A DNA stretch of 47,121 nucleotides from Rubrivivax sp. (GTDB taxonomy: Bacteria; Pseudomonadota; Gammaproteobacteria; Burkholderiales; Burkholderiaceae_C), in NCBI GenBank assembly GCA_026785885.1, contig JAJAZC010000200.1, forward strand, positions 1-47,121, given 5' to 3'. The notes beneath the pieces were generated by a model, which did not search any database, was not told the DNA's origin, and was given only the letters and a program-made list of their open reading frames with translations. A program made the position numbers and the translations under genes. Positions within the stretch are counted from its first letter, which is position 1. Each line of letters begins with the position of its first letter. Below are positions 38,825 to 47,121 of this stretch, in pieces.

Positions 38825-39835
38825 ATGAGCGGAGATGCCAAGAAGCTCCAGCCCATCATCATCAAGCGCATCAAGAAGGGCGGCCATGCGCCCCATGGCG
38901 GCGCATGGAAGATCGCCTACGCCGACTTCGTGACGGCCATGATGGCTTTCTTTCTGCTGATGTGGCTCTTGGGCAGCACGACAGAAGGCGACAAGAAAGG
39001 CATTGCCGATTACTTCAGCACGCCGCTCAAGCTGTCGCTGCTGGCCAGCGGCACCGGCGCCGGTGACGCATCGCACGTCGTCAAAGGTGGCGGGCAGGAC
39101 TTGACGCGCAGCACGGGCCAGGTCAAGCGCGGCGACATCGAAGCCAAGCGCGACACCGTCAACCTGCACCAGCTCAAGGCCGAGCAGATTCGCGCCGAGG
39201 TTGCGCGGCTGGAAAACCTGCGCGCCAAGGTCGAGCGCGCGCTGGCGGAGCGGCCCGAGCTGCGCGGCCTGGCTTCGCAAATTCAGATGGAGATGACGGC
39301 CGACGGCCTGCGCATCCAGATCACCGATCAAGCACAGCGGCCGATGTTTGCCAGCGGCAGCGCCGCCGTGCAGCCGCACATGCGCCAGCTCTTGCAGGCC
39401 GTGGGCCTGCTGTTGGCCGATGTGCCCAACCGCCTGACGTTGGAAGGCCACACCGACGCGCAGCCGTTTGCCGCCGGAGCCGGCAGCGAGCTCGGCTACA
39501 GCAACTGGGAGTTGAGCGCCGACCGGGCCAACGCGTCGCGCCGCGAGCTGCTTGCCGGCGGCCTGCCCGGGGAGCAGGTGCTGCGTGTGCAGGGCCTGGC
39601 CGCGGCCAACCCTTTCGACCGCCGTGATCCGCTGGCGCCGGCCAACCGTCGCATCAGCATCGTCGTGATGACGCGCGAAGCCGAGGACCGCCTGTTTCGC
39701 GCCACGCCGGAGCCGGTGCCCGAGCCGGCCGCAGTCCAGGCCCCGGGCCCGGCACCAGCCCAGGCCCAGGCACAAGCACAGGCGGCCACCGCTTCGCCGC
39801 CGGCCGCCTCAAGTCCGCCGGCCGCCGCCCGATAA
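38825..39835 (+). CDS. motB: Flagellar motor protein MotB
   Basis: WKIAYADFVTAMMAFFLLMWLLGSTTEGDKKGIADYFSTPL; LEGHTDAQPF..LGYSNWELSADRANASRREL OmpA-like domain. Confidence 0.96.
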   Translation: MSGDAKKLQPIIIKRIKKGGHAPHGGAWKIAYADFVTAMMAFFLLMWLLGSTTEGDKKGIADYFSTPLKLSLLASGTGAGDASHVVKGGGQDLTRSTGQVKRGDIEAKRDTVNLHQLKAEQIRAEVARLENLRAKVERALAERPELRGLASQIQMEMTADGLRIQITDQAQRPMFASGSAAVQPHMRQLLQAVGLLLADVPNRLTLEGHTDAQPFAAGAGSELGYSNWELSADRANASRRELLAGGLPGEQVLRVQGLAAANPFDRRDPLAPANRRISIVVMTREAEDRLFRATPEPVPEPAAVQAPGPAPAQAQAQAQAATASPPAASSPPAAAR

Positions 39836-39886
39836 GTTCTGCAGCCCCACTTCTCTGTCGCGCACACCGCCCGAGGCCTGATCTCC

Positions 39887-40282
39887 ATGAACACGACCGA
39901 CCTGAAGTTCTTGATCGTCGACGACTTTTCCACGATGCGCCGCATCGTGCGCGGCCTGCTTAAAGAGATGGGCTGCAACAACGCCGACGAAGCAGAGGAC
40001 GGCGTGGTGGCGCTGGCCATGCTGAAGGCCAGCAAGTACGACTTCGTGGTGTCGGACATCAACATGCCCAACATGAACGGCTTCGACCTGCTCAAGGCTG
40101 TCAAAGCCAACCCCGCCCTGAAGCACCTGCCGGTGCTGATGGTTACCGCCGAGGCACGCAAGGAAGACATCGTGCTGGCCGCACAAAGCGGCGCCGCCGG
40201 CTACATCGTCAAGCCATTTACCAAGGCCACGCTGGAAGAAAAAGTGCAAAAGATTCTGCAGAAACTGGCTGCGACGGCTTGA
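39887..40282 (+). CDS. cheY: Chemotaxis response regulator CheY
   Basis: [69 protein letters not shown]. Confidence 0.97.
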   Translation: MNTTDLKFLIVDDFSTMRRIVRGLLKEMGCNNADEAEDGVVALAMLKASKYDFVVSDINMPNMNGFDLLKAVKANPALKHLPVLMVTAEARKEDIVLAAQSGAAGYIVKPFTKATLEEKVQKILQKLAATA

Positions 40283-40317
40283 TGCGAAGCGTTCGCACAA
40301 CTTACTGAAAGCAGTCA

Positions 40318-40947
40318 ATGAAAATGGATAACGCCGACCATTTGTTGCCCGTTGCGGCGATGGACTCTGGCGACGTGTACCAGCAGATCGGCACCATCAC
40401 GCGCCAGCTGCACGACACCATGTACCAGCTCGGCGTGATGCCCGGGCTGCAGCTGGCGACCGAAGGCCTGCCCGATGCGCGCAGCCGCCTGAGCTACATC
40501 GCCAGCAAGACCGCAGAGGCGGCCAATAAGGTGCTGAACTCGGTCGACCAGGCCAAACTCGAGCACACGGCCATCGCCGAGGCCACGCGCGAGATGGTGC
40601 GCGCCATCCTGGCCGACCCGGTGCGGGCGGTAGCCAGCGGCGCGGTGCTCAACTTTGCGCACGACGTCGAATCGCGCACCACCCGCATCGACGGCCACCT
40701 GACCGACATCATGATGGCGCAGGACTTCCACGACCTCACCGGGCAGGTAGTGGCCAAAGTCGTCAAGCTGGCCAGTGATCTGGAAGACAGCCTGGTCAAG
40801 CTGCTGGTGCAGGCCGTGCCCGACGACAAACGCGAGAAGGTCGACGCCAGCGTGCTCCAAGGCCCGGCGGTCAACGCCGAAGGCCGTGCCGATGTCGTCG
40901 CCAACCAGGGCGAGGTCGACGACCTGCTGGCCAGCTTGGGGTTCTGA
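40318..40947 (+). CDS. cheZ: Chemotaxis phosphatase CheZ
   Basis: ITRQLHDTMYQLG; ARSRLSYIASKTAEAANKVLNSVDQAK; DIMMAQDFHDLTGQVVAKVV; QGEVDDLLASLGF. Confidence 0.95.
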   Translation: MKMDNADHLLPVAAMDSGDVYQQIGTITRQLHDTMYQLGVMPGLQLATEGLPDARSRLSYIASKTAEAANKVLNSVDQAKLEHTAIAEATREMVRAILADPVRAVASGAVLNFAHDVESRTTRIDGHLTDIMMAQDFHDLTGQVVAKVVKLASDLEDSLVKLLVQAVPDDKREKVDASVLQGPAVNAEGRADVVANQGEVDDLLASLGF

Positions 40948-41088
40948 GGACGTGATTCGACTGCGCCGACACCCACGCCGGTTCGGTTGAAGGGCCGGCC
41001 CCGAGCCGTTCTGTCCTGTCCACTCGATCTTGTGCGCCGGCGCCCGCCGGATGAATTGCAAGCCCCTGTGCACCCCAGGAGTTTTCTC

Positions 41089-42839
41089 GTGAGATTGTCC
41101 GATCTGCGTATCACCACCAAGCTCATTGGCGCCTTTGCCACCGTGTTGACTATTGCGACGGTGCAAAGCCTGTTCACTATGTATGAGCTCAAGATCGTCC
41201 AGGGCAAGTCGACCGAGATTGTCGACAACTGGCTGCCCAGCGTGAAACTGACGAGTCGCATCAACACCGCGACCTCGGATTTGCGCATTGCGCAACTGCA
41301 GCATGTGCTGGCCGACAACACGGCCGCGATGGACGTCTATGAGAAAGAGCTGGCCGTTCTCGACAGCACCATCGACAGTAATCGCTAAGCCTATGTCAAG
41401 CTGATCTCGAGCGCCGACGAGCAACGCCTGTATGAGACTTTCAGCAGCGAATGGCAGCGCTATTTGGACCGATGGCCACAGGCGCTGAAGCTGTCGCGTG
41501 AGCTGACGACCGCGCAGGCCCAGGCACTGCTGAACGGCGAGACCCGCAAGGCCTTCGATGCCGCCAGCCTGGCGCTGACCCAGCTCATTGCCTTGAATGA
41601 GGCCGGCGCTTCGCAAGCCAGCCAGCAAGGCGCGGCTCTGTATGCGCGCGCCTGCTCGCTGTCCTGGTTGGACTGGTGCTCATGATCGCGCTCGGCATGG
41701 CCATAGCCGTGTTGCTCAGCCGGGCCCTGGCGCGCGGCATCGGCCATGCTGCCGCTGTCTCGCGGCGGATTGCCGAGGGTCATCTCGACAACGAAATTGT
41801 TGCCGCCGGGCAAGATGAAATAGGCCAGATGCTCGACGGGCTGCGCGCCATGCAAAAGCAGTTGAAGAGCACGGTGGCGCGTGTGCGCGGCAACGCCGAC
41901 GGCGTGGCAACGGCATCGTCACAGATCGCACAAGGCAACCTCGACCTCAACCAGCGCACCGAGCAGCAGGCCTCGGCACTGCAGCAAACCGCAGCATCGA
42001 TGGAGCAGCTAGGCAGCGCGGTCAAGCAGAACGCCGACAACGCGCGCCAAGCCGACCAGCTGGCACAAGGTGCGTCGACGGTGGCCATCCGGGGCGGCGA
42101 GGTCGTCGGCCAGGTCGTCGTGACGATGAAGAGCATCGACGACAGCAGCACGAAGATCACCGACATCATCAGCGTCATTGACGGCATCGCGTTCCAGACC
42201 AACATCCTGGCGCTGAATGCAGCGGTGGAAGCGGCGCGTGCCGGCGAGCAGAGCCGCGGCTTTGCGGTAGTGGCCTCCGAGGTGCGCGGCCTGGCTGGCC
42301 GCTCGGCCGAGGCCGCCAATGAGATAAAGGGCCTCATCACGGCCAGCGTCGAGCGCGTGGCACAGGGCACGCAGCTGGTGGATCAGGCCGGCGCGACGAT
42401 GTCCGAGGTGGTCGGTGCGATCAAGCGCGTGACCGACATCATGGGCGAGATCAGCGCAGCCAGCGTAGAGCAACGCCAGGGGGTGTCTCAGGTGGGCGAA
42501 GCGATCAACCAGATGGACCGGGTGACGCAGCAGAACGCGGCGCTGGTGGAGCAGAGTGCCGGTGCGGCTGAGAGCCTGAAGATGCAGGCGCAGGCGCTGG
42601 TGCAGGCCGTAGCGGTGTTTCAGCTCGACCCGCACGGCGCCGCCGGCCCGCCGGCTCAACCGGTTGCGCATGCCGCCATCATCAGCGGCGTGCCGGCTTT
42701 TGCCGAGCGCCGCGGGCCGCAGAGCGCGAACAATGTGGCGCGACCTTTTTTTTCTGCCAAGGTCAAGCTGGCAGCCGCGGCAAAAGCGGCTCCGCAAGCC
42801 GCGCCGGCTTCGCTTCTTAGGACCGGCACCGACAACTGA
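41089..42839 (+). pseudogene. Methyl-accepting chemotaxis protein with TAA and frameshift in the sensor half
   Basis: LRITTKLIGAFATVLTIATVQSLFTMYEL...IDSNR*AYVKLISSADEQRLYETF (TAA 41386-41388); frame change between about 41640 and 41676; intact signalling domain [55 protein letters not shown]. Confidence 0.85.
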
Positions 42840-42967
42840 GCGAGTTTCTTACGTTCGACCCGGCTGACCTTGCGGATTGGTTAGCGCGGCTTGTAACCGC
42901 CACGCGAAGACGGTGCGCTTTGCACCGCTTATCGCGCTCAAGTCGCCAGGCCTTGTCGGCACCATGC

Positions 42968-42994
42968 AAGGGCTTCATCTCGGAGCCCTTTTTT
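42968..42994 (+). terminator. Terminator-like hairpin directly before flhB start
   Basis: gggcttc-atctc-ggagccc followed by six T; GTG start of flhB at 42996. Confidence 0.6.
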
Positions 42995-42995
42995 C

Positions 42996-44162
42996 GTGGC
43001 CGACTCCTCCGCACAAGACAAACACCTGCCCGCGTCCGAGCGCAAGATTGCCAAGGCGCGCGAAGACGGTCAGGTTGCGCGGTCCCGTGATCTCGGGCAC
43101 CTCGGTGTGCTCGGTGCCGGCGTGGCTTTGATGGCGCTGCTTGCACCGGCCATCAGCGGCACGGCCGGCCAGTTGCTGGCCAGTGGGCTGCGCTTCGATG
43201 CCGCTTCTGTGGCCGACCCGGCCAGCATGGGCCAGCACCTGGGAGCTCTGGGCGTCCAGATGCTGGTGCTGCTGGCGCCGCTGTTTGCCGTGGTCGTGGC
43301 GGTCACGCTGGCCAGCAGCGTGCTGTGCGGCGGCTGGAACTTCACGCTCAAGCCCTTGAGCCCCAAGTTTGAGAAGATCGATCCGATCAGCGGCCTGGGC
43401 CGTGTCTTCTCAGGCCAGCAGCTGGTGCAGACGCTGAAGGCCTGTTTGCTGGCCCTTTTGATGGGCAGCATCGCCGCGGTCTGGCTGGCGCAGCACTGGA
43501 CGCAGCACGCTGGGCTGCTGGCCATGCCGCTGCCGGCTGCGCTGGCCGCAGCGGCCGATCTGGTGCTGTCGGGGCTGATGCTGATCGGCGGCCTGCTGGC
43601 GGTGTTTGCAATCGTCGATGTGCCGTTGGAGCGGCACCTGCTGCAGCGCCGGCTGCGCATGAGCGCGGAGGAGATGAAAAAGGAATTCAAAGAGGTCGAA
43701 GGCAATGCCGAGATCAAAGGCCGGCTGCGCCAGCGCATGCGCGAGCTGTCCAACCGCCGCATGTTCAGCGCCGTGCCGATGGCCGATCTGGTGGTCATGA
43801 ACCCCAGCCACTACGCCGTGGCGCTGAAGTACGACGAAGCGACGATGGCCGCGCCCCGGGTCGTCGCCAAGGGTGCCGACCTGCTGGCGCTGCGCATCCG
43901 CGATCTGGCGCACGAGCACCGCGTGCCGGTGCTGCAGGCGCCGCCGCTGGCGCGCGCGCTGTACGCGCACACCGAGGTCGATCAGGAGGTTCCGGCGCGC
44001 CTGTTCAGCGCCGTGGCGCAGGTGTTGGCCTGGGTCTACGGCCTACGCGACGCGGTGGCCAACGGCCGCAGCGCCGCGGCCGAGCCGCCACAGCCGGAGG
44101 TGCCGGCTGACCTCGATCCGCAGCACGTTGCGCACAACACGCCGGCAGGGACTGCAACGTGA
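42996..44162 (+). CDS. flhB: Flagellar export protein FlhB
   Basis: LPASERKIAKAREDGQVARSRDL; MSAEEMKKEFKEVEGNAEIKGRLRQRMRELSNRRM; VVMNPSHYAVALKYDE (NPTH-type site). Confidence 0.95.
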   Translation: MADSSAQDKHLPASERKIAKAREDGQVARSRDLGHLGVLGAGVALMALLAPAISGTAGQLLASGLRFDAASVADPASMGQHLGALGVQMLVLLAPLFAVVVAVTLASSVLCGGWNFTLKPLSPKFEKIDPISGLGRVFSGQQLVQTLKACLLALLMGSIAAVWLAQHWTQHAGLLAMPLPAALAAAADLVLSGLMLIGGLLAVFAIVDVPLERHLLQRRLRMSAEEMKKEFKEVEGNAEIKGRLRQRMRELSNRRMFSAVPMADLVVMNPSHYAVALKYDEATMAAPRVVAKGADLLALRIRDLAHEHRVPVLQAPPLARALYAHTEVDQEVPARLFSAVAQVLAWVYGLRDAVANGRSAAAEPPQPEVPADLDPQHVAHNTPAGTAT

Positions 44163-44197
44163 GCAGCGACTGGCTGTCAGTGCCTGATCGAGCGGCC

Positions 44198-44212
44198 GTC
44201 CCCGCGGGGGAC
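44198..44212. repeat. Palindrome gtccccgcgggggac in flhB-flhA gap
   Basis: 7-bp arms around a single central base. Confidence 0.7.
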
Positions 44213-44244
44213 CGACTGCGGTACGCCGCGGGCGAGGCGCGCAC

Positions 44245-46362
44245 ATGACGGCCTGGATGCAGCGCCTGAACGCCTTGTTCGGCGGCACCGACGGTGCGCG
44301 CGCCCGCGCCATCAAAACGCTGGTGCTGCCGGCCTTTGTCGTGATGATGCTGGCGATGATGGTGCTGCCGCTGCCTCCCTTCGTGCTGGACCTGCTGTTC
44401 ACCTTCAACATCGCGCTGGCACTCGTCGTGATGATGGTCAGCGCGCAGATGGTCAAGCCGCTGGACTTTGCTGCGCTGCCCACGGTGCTGCTGGTGACGA
44501 CGCTGCTGCGCCTGTCGCTTAACGTGGCTTCCACGCGCGTGGTGCTGATGGAAGGCCACACCGGCCCCGGTGCGGCGGGCAAGGTGATCGAGGCCTTCGG
44601 TCACTTCCTGATCGGCGGCAACTTCGCGGTCGGTTTGATCGTGTTTGCGATCCTGGTGGTCATCAACTTTGTGGTTGTTACCAAAGGCGCGGAGCGCATT
44701 GCCGAGGTCGGCGCACGGTTCGCGCTCGATGCGATGCCGGGCAAGCAGATGGCCATCGACGCCGATCTGAATGCAGGCCTCATCGACGAGAAGATGGCGC
44801 GTGTGCGCCGCGCCGAAGTGGCTGAAGAAGCCGACTTCTTCGGCAGCATGGACGGCGCCAGCAAGTTCGTGCGCGGTGACGCGATGGCGGGCCTGTTGAT
44901 CCTGTTCATCACGATGATCGGCGGTTTCATCATCGGCATGACCATGCACGGCATGGATGCAGCGCAAGCCGCGTCCAGCTACGTCACGCTGGCGGTCGGC
45001 GACGCGCTGGTGGCGCAGATTCCGGCGCTGCTGATCAGCGTGGCCAGCGCAATGGTGGTTTCACGCGTGGGCAAAGAGCAGGACATCGGCACGCAGATCC
45101 GCGGCCAGCTCTTCGATTCACCGGCGGCGCTATTGGTGGCGGCCGGTGTCATTGGCCTGCTGGGGCTGGTGCCGGGCATGCCGCACCTGGTGTTCTTGAT
45201 CGTCGCGGCTGGCCTGGCGCTGCTGGCCTGGCAGCTGATGAAGCAGCAGCGCGCTGCCGCCGCGCAGCCGGAGTCGGCCATCGGCGCCGATGTCCAGCCG
45301 GCCAATGTAGAAGCCAGCTGGGACGACCTGACGCCGGTGGATACGTTAGGGCTGGAGGTTGGCTACCGGCTCATTGCGCTGGTAGACAAAGCGCGCCAGG
45401 GCGACCTGCTGGCGCGCATCAAGGGCGTGCGCAAAAAGTTTGCGCAGGACGTGGGCTTCCTGCCGCCGCCGGTGCACATCCGCGACAACCTGGTGGAGCT
45501 CAAACCGTCGGTCTACCGCGTCACGCTGCGCGGCGCAGTGGTGGGCGAGGGCGAGGCCCAGCCAGGCCAGTTCCTGGCCATCAACCCGGGTGGTGTGAGT
45601 GCTTCGGTGCAGCAGCAACTGCCCGGCAACAAGACTACCGACCCGGCCTTCGGCCTGCCCGCGGTGTGGATCGAAGAGCGCCACAAAGAGATGGCGCAAA
45701 TGGCCGGGTTTACGGTTGTTGATTGCGCCACCGTCGTGGCCACCCACCTTTCACACTTGATGCAGGTAAACGCAGCGCGTTTGCTGGGTCGGGTGGAGAC
45801 TCAAGCGCTCGTAGAACACGTCACCAAGCTGGCCCCCAAATTGATCGAAGACGTCGTGCCCAAGATGGTCGGAATCGCCACCCTGCAACGGGTGTTGCAG
45901 CTGCTGCTGGAAGAGGGCGTGCACATCCGCGATATGCGCTCGATCGTCGAATGCCTTGCCGAGCACGCCGCCACCGTGACTGACCCCGCCGAGCTGGCGC
46001 GCCGCATTCGCGTGCACCTGGCCCCGGCCATCGTGCAGCAGATCTACGGCCCGACGCGCGAGCTGGACGTCATCGCGCTGGACCCGGAGCTGGAGCGGCT
46101 GGTGACGCAGGCACTCAACAGCCCGCACGGCGCCGCGCTGGACCCCGGTGTGGCTGACACGCTCAGCAAAAGCGCGGCGGAGAGCGCGCGCCGCCAGGAA
46201 GACCTGGGCCTGCCGGCCTGCCTCTTGGTGCCGGACCTGATCCGCGCACCGATGGCCCGGCTGCTGCGCCGCGCAGCACCGCGCCTGAAGGTGCTGGGCC
46301 ACAGCGAGATCCCTGAAACCCATTCGATCCGCATCGGGTCAGTCATCGGAAGCACCACATGA
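44245..46362 (+). CDS. flhA: Flagellar biosynthesis protein FlhA
   Basis: PPFVLDLLFTFNIALALVVMM; LRLSLNVASTRVVL; KGAERIAEVGARFALDAMPGKQMAIDADLNAGLI; ILALNAA-independent C-domain VKELIPKL-like VPKMVGIATLQRVLQLLLEEGVHIRDMRSIVECLAE. Confidence 0.97.
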   Translation: MTAWMQRLNALFGGTDGARARAIKTLVLPAFVVMMLAMMVLPLPPFVLDLLFTFNIALALVVMMVSAQMVKPLDFAALPTVLLVTTLLRLSLNVASTRVVLMEGHTGPGAAGKVIEAFGHFLIGGNFAVGLIVFAILVVINFVVVTKGAERIAEVGARFALDAMPGKQMAIDADLNAGLIDEKMARVRRAEVAEEADFFGSMDGASKFVRGDAMAGLLILFITMIGGFIIGMTMHGMDAAQAASSYVTLAVGDALVAQIPALLISVASAMVVSRVGKEQDIGTQIRGQLFDSPAALLVAAGVIGLLGLVPGMPHLVFLIVAAGLALLAWQLMKQQRAAAAQPESAIGADVQPANVEASWDDLTPVDTLGLEVGYRLIALVDKARQGDLLARIKGVRKKFAQDVGFLPPPVHIRDNLVELKPSVYRVTLRGAVVGEGEAQPGQFLAINPGGVSASVQQQLPGNKTTDPAFGLPAVWIEERHKEMAQMAGFTVVDCATVVATHLSHLMQVNAARLLGRVETQALVEHVTKLAPKLIEDVVPKMVGIATLQRVLQLLLEEGVHIRDMRSIVECLAEHAATVTDPAELARRIRVHLAPAIVQQIYGPTRELDVIALDPELERLVTQALNSPHGAALDPGVADTLSKSAAESARRQEDLGLPACLLVPDLIRAPMARLLRRAAPRLKVLGHSEIPETHSIRIGSVIGSTT

Positions 46363-46363
46363 A

Positions 46364-46401
46364 CCCCCACGCTCGCCAAAGCTCGCTGCCCCCCGTGGGG
46401 G
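46364..46401. repeat. Inverted repeat cccccacg...cgtggggg in flhA-flhF gap
   Basis: 8-bp arms separated by 22 nt. Confidence 0.6.
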
Positions 46402-46438
46402 CGCGCGACTCCCTTGAGACGGCTCGGCGGGAGGTCGC

Positions 46439-47121
46439 ATGAACGTGAAGCGCTTTACCGCCCGCACCAGCCGCGATGCACTGGCCTTGGTGCGGCATGC
46501 CTTCGGCGACGACGCTGTCGTCATGAGCACGCGCCCCTGCGCAGAAGGTGTGGAGGTGCTGGCAATGGCGCCCGAGAGCGTGCTGCAGCTGGAGCATGTG
46601 GGCATGCCGGCAGAGCCGCGCCAGCCGCTGCTGCAGCAACAGCTGCCGAAGCCGCAATACAACATCGTGCAGCCGCGCGATGCCCGTGAAACCCGCGATA
46701 CCCGCGATGCCCGCGATGCGCGTGACGCGCGGCCTGCCGAGCGGTTGGAGCCTTCGTTCGACAGTGCGGTCGAGCAAGATATCGAGCAGCTGCAGATGAG
46801 CACGCTGTCGTTCCAGGACTACGTGCGCCAGCGCATGCTCAAGCGCCGCGAAGCGCAGCGCCTGGCGGAGGCGGCTGCCGAGCCCGCCGCGGCGCCGCCG
46901 GTGTTGGCGCCGATTGCCGCCGCGCGCAGCCGCGCTGCACAACGCGAGTTGCGCGAACCGCGCGGGGCGGATGACATGCCGGTGCTCGGCCAGACGCAGC
47001 ACGACAACGAGCCTTCGCTGGGCTTGTCGGCACCCGCCGCGGCGCAGCAGCCGGCTTCGGCGTCGACCGCAGCATCAGCCTCAGCCGCGGTCTCAGCCGC
47101 GGCCACAACCACAGCCACAGC
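46439..47121 (+). CDS. flhF: Flagellar biosynthesis GTPase FlhF, N-terminal part (runs off window)
   Basis: MNVKRFTARTSRDALALVRHAFGDDAVVMSTRPCAEGVEVLAMA; immediately downstream of flhA. Confidence 0.9.
   Translation, partial: MNVKRFTARTSRDALALVRHAFGDDAVVMSTRPCAEGVEVLAMAPESVLQLEHVGMPAEPRQPLLQQQLPKPQYNIVQPRDARETRDTRDARDARDARPAERLEPSFDSAVEQDIEQLQMSTLSFQDYVRQRMLKRREAQRLAEAAAEPAAAPPVLAPIAAARSRAAQRELREPRGADDMPVLGQTQHDNEPSLGLSAPAAAQQPASASTAASASAAVSAAATTTAT
46676..46738. repeat. 9-bp in-frame tandem repeat within flhF, about 7 units
   Basis: cgcgatgcc cgtgaaacc cgcgatacc cgcgatgcc cgcgatgcg cgtgacgcg cggcctgcc, encodes RDA RET RDT RDA RDA RDA RPA. Confidence 0.9.

Noticed and set aside
9153-42839. 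Stop-codon recoding (TAG/TAA read as sense) to explain several in-frame stops at Gln/Glu/Lys-like sites
   Set aside because: TAG is used as a normal terminator elsewhere (for example rsgA), and the genes concerned also have frameshifts and deletions, so decay or sequence error explains them better.

Overview
The window looks like a chromosomal segment of a high-GC betaproteobacterium (Burkholderiales, Comamonadaceae-like judging by gene order and protein motifs; no search was run). Most of it is ordinary: folK; rpsP-rimM-trmD-rplS; a NUDIX hydrolase; cobD/cbiB-like; rsgA; phhB-like; an M48 peptidase; orn; ppk1-sixA/ppx; a dienelactone hydrolase; a ZIP transporter; sulfurtransferase; DMT transporter; Rieske oxygenase; xseB-ispA-dxs-folE2; a heavy-metal RND efflux operon with a CadR-type MerR regulator; and a flagellar/chemotaxis block (flhDC, methyltransferase, motAB, cheYZ, mcp, flhB, flhA, partial flhF). 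I did not find a convincing new defence or biosynthetic system. The notable signals are: (1) many unrelated short tandem arrays, with 12-bp or 9-bp units inside genes (orn, dxs, methyltransferase, flhF) and 7/10/13-bp units only between genes; (2) two clusters of decayed genes (amino-acid ABC operon with a deletion fusion; cadA/astA/TonB remnants) plus a broken mcp, several linked to arginine uptake/succinylation; (3) a three-hairpin, U-tract-terminated small RNA candidate downstream of flhC; (4) a 32-bp repeat array at the 3' end of orn whose palindrome is kept by paired changes. All calls are by eye from sequence and the supplied ORF track.
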